The translations under genes and the position numbers were made by a program. This document shows positions 10,801 to 35,000 of a stretch of 64,000 nt of DNA, in pieces. Position 1 is the first letter of the stretch; each line of letters begins with the position of its first letter. A model generated the notes under the pieces. That model was given only the letters and a program-made list of their open reading frames with translations. It did not search any database and was not told the origin of the DNA. This stretch comes from Batillaria attramentaria (lineage: Eukaryota; Mollusca; Gastropoda; Batillariidae): contig JACVVK020000166.1 in the NCBI GenBank assembly GCA_018292915.2, positions 517,501-581,500 on the forward strand, written 5' to 3'.

Positions 10801-11230
10801 GGTAGTGGTGGTGATCTGAGTGCCTGCACGCTGTAACAGACGCCCCGATCTTCCCTTCACCTTCAGACGGCTTTGTGCTAGCCAGTAACGCTGAAACTGT
10901 ATGAGTACCTAAGCAAGCATAGATCTGGTGAAGGATGGGCTTTCAAAAACCTCAGAGCATTGCAAGGAATATTCAGGGTTAAATACAATGAAATCAGAAA
11001 TGTTGATCTGAACACACATCCTTCAAAACTAAACAGGATGGAAACAGCAGAAGAAAAAAACAAGAAAAGTGTGTACATATAATTTGTACAAATATACACC
11101 ACCATAATTAGCTCCTTTCGGTACATCGTTCAAAACCTGCACCACTCCTATGCTGTGAAATATCTTCAGAACACTGACTCCAAGCAGTCCAAAATGAGCG
11201 TATCATCACTCCAGGTCAAACCATGCAAAA

Positions 11231-23638
<12,408 letters not shown>

Positions 23639-23956
23639 TTTCCTGCGTTTTTCTCCTCTGAAAAACTTCGATTCTAGCCCGGCTTCCACGTTACTACACA
23701 AAGCACAACTTTCCGCGCGAAAGCGATCACGTGATCAATTTTCCCGCGGTTGTGAAGATGTACTTTTCCCACTTTTTGTCCTTTCACAAAGCTTTAAAAA
23801 AAAAATCTGCATGACGTCTTTACAGCACTTACACGTGTAACTTTGAATAAACCGTTATGCTCAGCTGTATGATATGCAATTCATCAGCTTTGAAGTTTTT
23901 AGTGTAATTAGTTTGGAGATCATTACAATTAACCGGAAGTGTCTTTTGTTGACATC
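23639..23956. promoter_or_regulatory. Probable bidirectional MCM3/TSEN34 promoter with E2F-like sites and E-box
   Basis: The 318 bp between the two divergent start codons contain TTTCCGCGCGAAA (23710-23722), a palindromic E2F-type site. TTTTCCCGCGG (23739-23749) is a second E2F-like site. The palindrome GATCACGTGATC (23725-23736) has a CACGTG E-box core. E2F control of MCM genes is well established. That these sites serve this gene, and whether they also drive TSEN34, is inferred from position. Confidence 0.65.
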
Positions 23957-26900
23957 ATGGCTTCCAGGGCGCACGAAGGCCAAGAGAATTCACACGTTTT
24001 GTCTGATTTAGAGCAAGAGAATAAAGTTCAGATCTATCTTGTGAATGGAAAAGCAACAGTCTGGAACGCTGAAGGTTTCTGGCCGATTTTCTTTTGGAGG
24101 AACACCTCGCATACATTTTACGGAGGGGGAGGGGCGTACACGTGTATATATATATAATACACAGTACGTGTGTGTGTGTGTGTGTGTGTGTTTGTGATGG
24201 CTACACTGGGTAAACTATAAAAAAATCAAGAGAAACCTGCACTGAATGTGATTTAGTATGATGCATGAAGTGGAAGTGCGTATGAAAACTAAATCACCCG
24301 TTATGTTCTTTTGCAGATGTGGTGATGCTTCGCGAACACTTCCGCATTGTTGGTGTTCTAGTCGGGTGTTTACCCAGAGCCCCACGGCAGAACATACACC
24401 TGGGGCTACCTCTTGAACTGATGCCAGAGGAGACAAATTTGCTGCTGGAAAAAGGTAGTGATCTGGGTTGGTGAGAAACAAAATAACAATTCTTTATGGG
24501 TGTTTTGGTGGGGTTTTTTGTTGTTGTTTTTCTCTTTTTTTCCCCTTCTTTTTTGGAGGGGGGTGGGGGGTGTTTTTGTTGTTGTTGTTGTTGGGGTTTT
24601 TTATGTTTGTTTTTTGCCACATTACCAAAAGGAGACAAGAAACAGTAATGTGGCATAAACTGGAAAATGTAGCCCTGTTGGTGGTGGTGGTGGTGTTTGT
24701 TCGTTTTTGTTGTTGTTGTTGTTTTGCACTAGGTTCCTGATGATAAAATCAATTTCATGTTAGTGAGAACAGTCAGTGAGTCACTAATGACTGGATGACA
24801 CTTGATTATCTGCAGGTTTTGCTGAGCTGGTGAAGGAGAAGGCAGCCTCACCAAGATCTGTGGCTGAAAGGGTGAAAGCCATTGATGCTGCAAGAAGAGC
24901 GAATTTTAAAGAGCAGGTAACTTACAAAAGACTGTCAAAGTGTGTACTTGAGTCTGAGACTATTGTCAGACAAATCTTAGGTCACCTACAGTTGTCTTCT
25001 GCGAAACATAGTAATATTAATAATGATATAGTTTTTTAGGAGCGCAATATCCCAGCAGATGCTGGCTCAAAGCGCTTTACATTAAGCTTAAACACAAACA
25101 CACACAGCCACACACACTCAAACAAATCACTTTCATAAGTATACGGCTGGGCTCCCGATAAACTGTGCAAACTAAGTCGGGGGTTGGAGTGAGTAGTACA
25201 GCTGGAGCTGCGCAAGCAACAAAGGCCATCCTGCGGCTAATTCACTACTCGCCACTACCGACCCCCGTAGTGTACTGGTTAGCACTTTGGACCATGGACC
25301 GGGAGACCTGGGTTCAAATCCCAGCCAAGGCAAGTGGGATTTTTCCTACCTAGCCGGCTCCTACCCAGAGCGGGTGTGCTATGGGCCCAATGGGGAGGCT
25401 GTTGCCACACAGCTGAGATTTACCCACTTCACGGGTGCGGCTTAGGGGGTGCTTCCCTTTGTATGACACGTATTATGATGTGGATGATTACATGGCCGGC
25501 ACCACAGGTGCTGTAGTTCCCGGGCCTTGTGAACGCCAGGATATTTATGACAGGAAGCGTGGAATGCGGCCCTGTCCACAGCCCCAAACCCCACGGACCT
25601 CCATAGCATCATCTTACCATCATCATCATCTCCACCATCTTGCATAATAAAAATTGCCCCAGCTTCTGAGCCCTCCATGGATTCCACCCATCACCTGGGA
25701 GGAACACCACAGAAAGAGTTGGTGCAGAAAAAAAGAAAGAAAAAAGTTTAAACACAAACACACACAGCCACACACACTCACACAAATCACTTTCATAAGT
25801 ATATGGCTGGGCTCCCGATGAACTGTGCAAACAAAGTCAGGGGTTGGGGTGAGTAGTACAGCTAGAGCTGGGCAAGCAACAAAAAACATCCTGCAGCTAA
25901 TTAACAACTCACCACTCACTTGCTATTTCACTGAGTAGGAGAGACAGCAGACTGGAAGTAGCTTGGTTTTAAAAACTGTGAAAGGCGAAGACTGACAGAT
26001 ATGTAGAGGAAGTGAGTTCCAGACTCTAGGCACCTGAAACTGGAAGGACCTTTTGCCGAAAGTAATCTTCACACAGGGGATGGTGAGAAGTTTTTCAGAG
26101 CTAGACCGTAGCCATGGAATAGGTGTGTTTCAGATTTTAAGGATAGAACTAGAAGTTAGCTCACTGACATTGTGGTGCCCTTTCTTTCCACAAAGCAAGA
26201 GCTCTATCACGAAGACAGGCGGAGAGAAATGATGAAACGGCTTCCGCTGATCCTTGAAGGAAAGAAGGCCAAACGTAAACGTGTCCTCGCTGAAGCTGGG
26301 GAAGCAGACATGTCAGCTGAAGATGATTCTGTTGCGGATGAGATCACAGTTGACAGCTTACCAGTAACAGTCACTGCTGAAAAACACATGCTTCTGCAGC
26401 TCTTTACTGGTATGCTTTTGAAATTATGTGCAGATCGTATTAGTAAAATGTATGTTGGAAAAAGTGGAAGAAAATGTACTTTGGTTTTATTGAATATCTG
26501 AAATGGGTACAAAATTGATGAAATGATTGTGCATTTCACTGACTGTTTCCCAAACCGGGCTTCCCATTTTCCCCCACAGTTTTGATTAAGTTTGTTAAAA
26601 TTGAGACAAAAAACTGTTGCATACTGTACAAGATTTTACCATTTTAAATTCTATCTCAGTTTAAGCTCTGTAAAGTTCTGTGCTGTTATCACTCGCCCTC
26701 AGGATTTTGTTTTTATGAATGAGAACTCTTAATACTTGCAGAACTTTGGCCTAAGGATTTTGATGAAAGGCTTTAGTGGTGGAAATGTTACATACTTGCA
26801 TCAAGGTTTTATACTACTGAACTGCATTGCTTATATATTCAAACATTAATTGATCTATATATCAAAATTTACTCTCCAAATCAGAAAACCCATGGACGAG

Positions 26901-27744
26901 GGAGACAGAAAACGCAGCAGGAGACTGGCAGTTCCCTACAACAGAAGCGGAGAAACTCCGCTGTGCTGTCTTCAGAGACCTGTGGGAAAAGGAATATTTC
27001 CTTACATCAGGACAGAAATTTGGAGGAGACTTTTTAGCATATCCAGGTGAATTTTCAATGCATCTTATATGAGCATGGGGAAAATCATCTTTTGGGCTTA
27101 TACGGACTATGCTGACGAATACTTGGCAAAGTCAAAGGGAATACAATTCCTTTATTCACCAGTTCTCTTGATGATTCAGTCAGTGATCATTAGCTGTGCT
27201 GCTGCTAAAGTCTTATGGATAGTCAGATAAGCTTTCATCTGTTGAAAGAACTGTTCTATTTTAGCTGTTATCTTTCACATGGCCATGGACCACTAGTCTT
27301 AAAAAAAAAAAAAAAAAAAGTCATTCATTGTAAAGAATGATTTGAAGAGGATATGTACTATGTACATGTATCATATGACCACTGTGCGTCATCTTTTTTT
27401 TCTTCTTCTCAAGGGCATTGCTGTGTTTCTGCATAATTTTGCTTGAGTGTTTTAATAACTTAAAGCCACGCAAGCAATGAAAACCGTTTTGCAGATACTT
27501 ATAATTTCAATCAGATTTTCACACCACTCTGCGTTTCCTTCTGTCATGGTGAACAGGTGATCCATCAAGATTTCACTCCTTCTACATCGTCATATGTGTT
27601 GACTTTAACAAGCAGTTGCCTGCCCTTGACATTGTTTCCATGGGACGCTTGGGCTCCAATGTTCGGAAGACTGTGTTGCTTGCTTCAACAGACTATGACG
27701 GAAGTGTGAAATATACATCCCTTCAATGGACAGGATTGTCCTAG
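23957..27744 (+). CDS. TSEN34: tRNA-splicing endonuclease catalytic subunit TSEN34 (6 exons, complete)
   Basis: TSEN34 is one of the two nuclease subunits of the nuclear tRNA-splicing endonuclease and cuts pre-tRNA at the 3' splice site. Exons: 23957-24074, 24317-24454, 24816-24916, 26196-26409, 26885-27046, 27557-27744, joining to 306 residues (human about 310). Seen: an N-terminal domain with 'LVGCLPRAPRQN' and 'LGLPLELMPEE' (cf. the family's PRGPRQN/LGLPLLLMPEE), a charged middle with 'KKAKRKR', and the C-terminal nuclease fold 'FRDLWEKEYFLTSGQKFGGD'. The catalytic triad is Tyr243, His251 and Lys282, with the same spacing as the human enzyme. The protein ends 'YTSLQWTGLS'. The ATG at 23957 was chosen because the only upstream in-frame start is GTG. 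Introns 3 and 4 hold SINE B copy 1 and other repeats. It is divergent from MCM3. Confidence 0.95.
25032..25252 (+). repeat. Dispersed repeat F, left copy (flanks a SINE)
   Basis: It begins 'TTAGGAGCGCAATATCCCAG' and continues 'CAAAGCGCTTTACATTAAGC', resembling the 3' region of a LINE. Its second half (about 25087-25252) is repeated directly at 25746-25915, on the other side of the SINE. Confidence 0.6.
25260..25745 (+). mobile_element. tRNA-derived SINE, family B, copy 1 (full length)
   Basis: The head is 'CCCCCGTAGTGTACTGGTTA' with a canonical B box in 'CTGGGTTCAAATCCC' (25310-25324). The roughly 420-bp body contains 'GGCTCCTACCCAGAGCGG', 'GATGATTACATGGCCGGC' and 'CCATCATCATCATC', and it ends in an AAAGAAAGAAAAAAG tail. 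It matches inverted copies at 38158-38677 and 48585-48874. It lies in TSEN34 intron 3. Confidence 0.85.
25746..26150 (+). repeat. Dispersed repeat F, right copy
   Basis: The first 165 bp repeat 25087-25252 (shared 'AACACACACAGCCACACACA' and 'GGCTGGGCTCCCGAT'). The rest (to about 26150) continues the element with 'GAGACAGCAGACTGGAAG'. It directly precedes TSEN34 exon 4. Confidence 0.6.
27300..27319. repeat. Poly-A run in TSEN34 intron 5
   Basis: A run of A. The remainder of the intron, 27047-27556, is otherwise plain with no feature seen. Confidence 0.9.
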
Positions 27745-28006
27745 CACAAGCTGTTGTAGTATTGTGTGAGGGAAATAGTTTTTGTAATGTGCTGTGCTCA
27801 AGTTTCTGCTGTGACAGTTCAAGAACTCTGCAGCCAGAAGATGAAGTGAATAGGAGAAACTAGACACTTGTGTGGACACACATACACACACACACACACA
27901 CACACAGAGGCAAGTCCTGACTTCGGCTGTCAGTGCACATTTGCCTCATCTGAGACGTGAAAGGTGTCTATGACTGTGAAGCATTTGACCTGTATTATGA
28001 ATGATG

Positions 28007-28470
28007 CCTTCAGCATGTACAGAATGTGGCTGCAACAATTGTCTCCCGTTTCCAAAAAGACTGACCATATCACACCTGTCCTCAAAGATCTCCACTGGCT
28101 TCCAGTCAAGCTTCGCATCGACCATAAGCTTCTCTCCTTGACTTTCTCCTGCATTCACGGCACTGCTCCACCATATCTGACTGAGCTCATACCACTCTAT
28201 AGACCTTCAAGCAGCCTAAGATCTTCCCAGTCCAGACTTGCTGTCCCAGGTTACTATGACAACACAAACAAGAAACGCTCTGGTGCACGGGCTTTCAAGA
28301 GTGCAGCTCCTTGCCTCTGGAACAACTTGCCAGCTCACCTCAAGTCGGGTTCTGCGTCAGTCATGACCTTCAAGAGGAACCTCAAGACACACCTTTTCGC
28401 CGTGAGCATGCTTACTGCATGGAGGTTTTTTTCGTAGCGCTATACAAATGGCGAATCATCATCAATTATG
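28007..28470 (+). pseudogene. C-terminal remnant of a LINE reverse transcriptase
   Basis: Translation gives 'TDHITPVLKDLHWLPV', 'GTAPPYLTELIPLYRP' and 'RAFKSAAPCLWNNLPAHL', a combination typical of the C-terminal region of Jockey/CR1-group ORF2 proteins. The preceding 'QNVAATIVSRFQK' is in another frame, so there is a frameshift near 28060. The element ends 'TAGCGCTATACAAATGGCG' plus ATC repeats. It is a dead, strongly 5'-truncated copy lying just past TSEN34. Confidence 0.8.
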
Positions 28471-30148
28471 AATGGTTCTTTACTTGGGGGGTTCTCCTTG
28501 CTGCATTCCTATGGGTCTTTGGATTTTGAGGACTGAGTGAGTGTGAATTGTATGTGTCTGTTCAGGAAACTGATCTATGAATCTGGCATCACATGTAATT
28601 GTAATTGCATTAAAAATGCTATGTAAAATGACATGTTGGTATGATCTATGGCTCTACATCTTTTTGCCACGAAAGGTCGTTTTCCACACTCTTCTGTTTA
28701 CAGCATAGTTCAGCAGTAATTGCTTTAATGCTACCGAATGCTTTGCATTTGAGAAACACATTAAACATAAACTTGCCCACACACACATCCAAAAAACCAC
28801 CAGAACACTTGTGTGACTTTAAAATAACTTGTTCCTTTTTTCGCAAATTTATATATATTAAAAGTGTGAACACTTCGTGGTGGATATGTACATGCAGCAC
28901 CACAGAAAAATGTAATACTTTGAAATTTTCATGCAGCATGTCTCACAACCAGTAGTTCAATTCTCAAAAATACACACATGCATAGAACTGCATAGTATTT
29001 GTACTCAATGATCAGATATGGCATATTGGGCCATGAAAAGCCACCAGGAATTTTTCGTCCGTTTAAAATAGTTTGTATATATAACTTGATACTATTGACA
29101 GTTGTATAGTTCATGTTAATATTATAATGTGTTAAAAATTAATGCCTAGAAACGCTAAGACACCATTTTCAAATTTGTACCTAAAATAGAAATGATAATC
29201 CTAAAAGTTCTCATGTGTATTGGCATCACACTGACCAGATCCTTATGTAACTGTGCAAGCAGTGTATACATGTGCATCAGTTACACGAAAGTAAACAGTC
29301 ACATGCACCTTCAAGTATCCAGACACAGTGAAGTATTACCAGCATTTGTTTGTTTTAGTCTTCAGTAGCCCAAACTGCTGCAGTAGTGCAAGATACATAC
29401 ATGTACCTCAAAATAAGTTGTGGGCCAATCAGAATCCAGTTTCCGTCAAAACCGAATCATTCCGTGCGCTCTCAATATCGGATCATTGAATACTATAGTT
29501 GTTTGTAAACTTCCACACATTACGAAATGCAAAGTGGTGGTCACCAAAGATAACCAACAACCTTGTGTTTTTGCGTGCACACATAAATGTGTGAGAGAGA
29601 CAGACAGGAAGTGAAGAGGGAGAGAGAGAGATCAGGGAGAGAGAAGATTTTGGCACAATCATCTTCGAAGAAATCTGTTAATACTTGTACTAATATTGGA
29701 TCTAGACATTCACCCCCCTGCTAGTGCTACTGATGAGCAGTAACACTGCAAAAGAAACCTGACACAATATCAGACTTCAGACAGCTGTTGTGGAGCTTGA
29801 CGTGACAAGTGATAAATCATAATTGAATTTGATTCTTCAGAAGTACATGTACTTCGGAAGTTCAGTGGAGATTCCACTGGAATGTGAAGACAGAGTGACA
29901 GACAGGCTTAACAGAACATGCGTATACACACATCGCACGTGCAGATTTAGTCTAATATTGCACAACAAATAACAGGTAGGGGAAGAGAGCGGAGTCAGTC
30001 ACTTGCTTGGCTGGTTTTAAAGTTGCACAGACAGAGAGAGGTGGATAGTACATGTATGAGTCTATGACATGATAACAAAAAGAAAATTGGAACAAATAAT
30101 GAATGCTAAACCAACCAAACATTAAATCTGCACCCACAGAAAGATACC
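28471..30148. other. Intergenic stretch without recognisable gene
   Basis: AT-rich sequence with short GA runs (29598-29645) and scattered ACATGTA words. I found no exon with credible splice sites, no recognisable protein and no element ends. Confidence 0.5.
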
Positions 30149-30853
30149 AGGGGCCTAATTCACATTGTGGTGTTAGGTCCCTAGTCTGGTGTTAGGTGTA
30201 TCACCTTGTGTTTGTGGGAAATTCTGGAATTCACGAGCATGTGTAAGGCTATAATCCCCACCCCCCCCCCCCCCCCCCCCCCCCCCGGGTCTATTTTGGT
30301 GTTTTGGGAGGGTTAACTTCCCTAACATAGGGATAAGGCAGAAACCTTGGTGTTTCTTGCGGTTTAAATCTAAATTTTAACTGTGATCTTCCCTGGCTCC
30401 CTCGTGGTTACTCCTTCGTTCGTTGGCCAAACAGTGACAGCTGGCCATATTTCAGATGTTTGGGTTTTTTGTTTTGTTTTTTTACTGCATGGTTGCTGGC
30501 CGAAAACAGTTGTTTTTTTTGCCATCCATTTCCGATCTCCTCTAACATTGCTGTAATTTCTTGATCAGCGAAATTTGCTCAGACTTGATTTGTCACATGC
30601 GATGCCATTTTCCTTTGTTTGCGGACGTGGAAGGAAAAGACTGGGCAGTGTACACATGCGCAGTCCACCGCATACCTGAGGGAGTCCCCTTGGTTACAAA
30701 TAGCGATGCTGTAAAAGCCATGATAGCTATCCCATGGCCTGTCCGTCCAACGTGAATTGGAACACAAAAGACGTGACAGGCAGAGGATAGCTAACACGGT
30801 GCTAGGCCTATCCTGGTGATAAAGTGTAACACCGCAACGTGATTTAGGCCCCT
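30149..30853. mobile_element. DNA-transposon-derived element with long terminal inverted repeats
   Basis: The left end starts AGGGGCCTAATTCACATTG and continues to TGGTGTTA. The reverse complement of the right end starts AGGGGCCTAAATCACGTTG and continues to CGGTGTTA, so about 24 of 27 positions match. The interior (about 650 bp) has poly-C and T-rich tracts and no coding capacity. The superfamily is not settled because the flanks show no obvious duplication. Confidence 0.7.
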
Positions 30854-31880
30854 CTAGACTAGTGCCACCAATATTAAAATCGGTGTAAACTGTTGCAGTA
30901 AACAAGATGCTGGCAGAAATGACCTGCATTCAGTAAACTTGAGTTTTTTCAGTTTCTGTAACCCGTTGCACATTCAGCAATATATTGCATTGCATGCTGC
31001 CTGTGGAGCAATGAACTGTTCAACAAAACAAATTTGAAATGGAATGCCCTCAGTATGCTCAGTCAAGAGAAACACTGCAACCCTGTACAACATGAGATGA
31101 ACTCCCCTTTGACAACAGCTTTAGGAGCATTTTTGCGCAAAGCAGGACTGACAGTGCTACTGCTTTTTGCGAAGTTCCCTTTGCACAGAAAAGTGCTGGA
31201 CGGCCAATTCTTAGTCCTGTGCATGCTCAGAAAACCTTTGTCGTGACACTATTTTGAGCACCTCACAATTCTGACAAGACCACATTTGATTCTAATGCTG
31301 GACTCGCATATAAAGCAGACCCAATTGCAAAGCCACTGTACACTCTGCCACAAGAATCTCTTATTTTGACAGACACTTGTCATTGATATGGGTGCAGTTT
31401 CTTGTGTGGCAGTCAGTATTACATGTACAGAGCTGTTCTACTGAACGCAGTGAACTGCTTGTTCCCATTCATATGTCAGGTGAAGTTTGTGAGGTCGCTT
31501 GTCAGCATTTAGCAGAGATCACACAACACTTTTTGTTCTTGAGTTCTGTTCCAACGTCTACTCCAATCAATAAAATTTGATGTTCAGCACAACTGTAACC
31601 TGAATGTGCTGATAGTTTCATTGAGATGCACTGCCGATATATTCAGGGATGGCCAGCCAGTGCCAAGAAGTTTTCCTATTAAGTGCATGTTCCAGCCAGG
31701 GCTTGATGTGGCTTGGAAATGGCAAGATCTACGGGCACTTTCATGAGCAGATATCTGGGGATGACCCATGAGTTGAACTTTAAGACAGTGTCGAGTCAAT
31801 GTCCTGCTCATCAAATCAGGCTGTCAGCCTGCTCAGTACCTTGGGCCAGCTTGAGCCTTGTATGCTGGGACACAGCTATG
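30854..31880. other. Intergenic stretch without recognisable gene
   Basis: No credible exons and no element ends seen. It runs up to the probable 3' end of the EMI-type gene. Confidence 0.5.
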
Positions 31881-31902
31881 GTACAGCAGGTTTATCAGAC
31901 TG

Positions 31903-31908
31903 TTTATT
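31903..31908 (-). terminator. Probable polyadenylation signal of the EMI-type gene
   Basis: AATAAA on the minus strand, 114 bp downstream of the stop codon at 32022-32024. It is the nearest canonical signal. Confidence 0.5.
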
Positions 31909-32021
31909 ACTGCGGACCAGCTCAAGCCGTGTACAGGGTGAGCTCAGGTAACCTGTCTCTTACAGCTGTGTGGCTGCCTTGCTGCAATGTAAGCAGGAAC
32001 TCACTGACAGGTTCATCACCA

Positions 32022-35000
32022 TCATAATCTCTTGAGATTCTTTCTGCTTTTCTTGCTGCCTACTGAGTCTGTCTTCGACTTCTTGACCAGGATGGGGGCG
32101 CATGCATTGGGGTAGTGGTAAGGTGCAAAGCACTTGGTGCAAAAGTCAGACTGGCACTGGAGGCTGAGGCACTGGCCGCGGTCCTGACCGGCTAATAGTT
32201 TGGCCACCGCGTGGCACTTTGGGCAGTGACGCAGCTTTTCCTCCCACCTCAGGTTCTTGCGTTCCTATGAACAAAAAGACATGACTTACATGAGTATTCA
32301 CGTGTACAGTGTGCTCCACAAAGGACAAAATTAGAGTCCTTGGATAAAGCATGGTTACTTACAGACAATGGTGTACATGTATGTATGTACATGTATCCAT
32401 AGTGCACTTGCAGATCTGTAAAAAAAAAAAATCTAACATCTGGCCACACAAAATCATGCACAAATTGCATTCCATTTTTTTTAAATCTTGGTTTAGAGGA
32501 CAGCACATCTGCAGGCGTTTGGTCATGTGTAACTATGGTCCATGCACTTCACTCAGTGATAGTTAAGAAGTAATACACTGTAAGTGTGGAACAGTATGTC
32601 AAGCATCCGTACACTTATAAATTATATTATACTAGCAGAGTACCCGGCTTCGCTCGGGTATACATGTATACCAATTTACTTGTTATTACTTGTCTAGGCT
32701 CATGGCAAATTTGGTGGCAATCGGCTGTCTCGTTTGGACGCCAACCCCTGACACACAGACGCTAGCCGCTTATTACATTTCAAACACTATTTGTTTCAAA
32801 ACTAAATTCAGAATTAATTTCACCAAACTTGATAGACTTTATTTTGTTTCTTTATCCTATGTTCTCCCCCAAGTGTCCATCTAGGCTCTTGTTCATGTGT
32901 GTCTGTGAGTCTCTTTTTTCCTCCCCACCCCACTCTCCCTCTCTGTCTTCCACCCCCCCCCCCCCCCTCACACACACGGCGGGCGTGTATGGATGACGTA
33001 ACCTACGTCAGATTTTCAGTGACGTGAGTTTTAAAGAAAATGACATCACAAAAGATCATTGTTCGATCTTGTGCGTGTGTTTGTTTGGGGCGCGTGCCGT
33101 GCTTGCGTGGGATGCGTAACCTACGTCAGATTTTCAGTGACGTGAGTTTGAAAGAAAATGACATCACAAAAGATCACCTGTGTTCGTTCCTGTATTACTG
33201 ACTTCCCCTGTCTCGATCTCGCTCTTTTAATATTGCCATTTCTTTTGTATAATTTCACCAAACTTGACTTTATTTTGTTTCTTTATTGCCTATGTTCTCC
33301 CCCAAGTGTCCCTCTAGGCTCATGGCAAATTTGGTGGCAATCGGCTGACTCGTTTGGACGCCAACCCCTGACACACAGACGCTAGCCGCTTATTATATAG
33401 ATTAAGTTACTTAGAAGTTAGATTTAGAGTCAAGTCAAGTGTATGAGTGAATGTAATTACGATACCTGGTCATATAATGAGGAGTAGACAACTGAGGTGG
33501 GCGCTATTGAGATTCTAGCCCCTGTGAGGTCCACTGGTTGAATTTCTGCCAATTGCCCTGAGGAAGCTGTCAGTGCCCGCTTGTGGCTCCTCAGTTTGCT
33601 TGGGCTGACTTGGTTTTCCTGCGTTTTGTAAACAATACACTCACTTTACTTCAGTTGTACACTGAATGAACGCGTGGAGAATGACACATTAGTGATTGTT
33701 TGAAGAATGGTAATAAGGCTACATACAGATCTATCTGTTCATGAGTTGCTTAAATACTGAAACTTTAAATTTAAGTTTATCTTAATAATGTGTGCTGTTG
33801 GACTGTCGTATTTTCGGAAGTATGACCCCATGTACGTACTCTGGCCTTGCAAAGGTAAAGAGGAAAATGTTCCCATCTTCATGTTATCTCTCTCAATTTC
33901 AGTTTTGTTTTGGTTGTTGTTTTTTTCCGTTTTTTTGTTTGTTTGTTTTTTCTTGTTGTTGTTTTTGAGTTTTTAATTAAAAAAACAAAAGACGACTTTC
34001 CCAGCATGAGCTTCTCCACTCCTCGTCCACCGCTCAACAGTCTCTCCACTGGCGTACAGACGATCTGGGACTCTGGGTGACATTTAATAAATTCATCGCT
34101 TCTGGCGTTCTGCAGATGAAAGCATACCTTGCCCATATCCTCAGGCACAGCAGGTGCAGTCGTGTACTGCTGGTGAAGATGGTGTGCCACATGGTTCCGC
34201 AAACACAGCTGGCGCCACTGCGAGCTGACGAGGCACATCCTGCACACAGATACATGTATGATTCACTGTGTACTCATGAGCTTGAACAAACAACAAAGCA
34301 AATTTAAGTAATAAATTTATACAACTAAACCTAATTGCCACCCCCTATTTCCTTTAATTAGGCATTCAAAGTGTTTACCAATTTTAACGGGCAGACCTGG
34401 TCTTAATGTTGAAAAGCAGAAATCTGCCACTACTGCCAGACGGTGAAAATTTCTGCCCCTGCATTACTGTATAACACAATCGCCATTGGGGAGGTGGTGT
34501 AACTTGATTTGAGCAAGAGGAAAATTGGCACGCATTTTACACTTTCCCTGCACAAAAAATTCAAAAATGAGTTGGGCCAAAATTTCCCAACAAGAACTCA
34601 GTGAAGGACATGTGTACAGTGTAGAGCTTGTCATTATTAATATTATCAGCACAAGTTACTGTGGCCTGTATGCATGGTATCATTGGTGCACGTTTCCGGG
34701 CACCAACACAGTTTATCACTGGACTCACTTTACTACATCCACAGGAAGCAGGTAGGGTAAAAGGAGGGTGATCACATCAAGGCCGTAAGTGTGAAGCTCC
34801 ATGACCAAGTCCACTTTCTCTACCCCTATCCTGCGCCCTATCAACTTGCTAGGCACAGGTGGAGAGAAGTGCCTCAGTGCATGATTAAAACTTTCCACAA
34901 GCTCCGCATGCTGACTAGAACCGTCTAGCTCTATACTCTTGGACGCAGAGTGGTATGCTTCATCTGTGTGGTCCTGAGATTCTTCGTCTTCCCAAATGGA

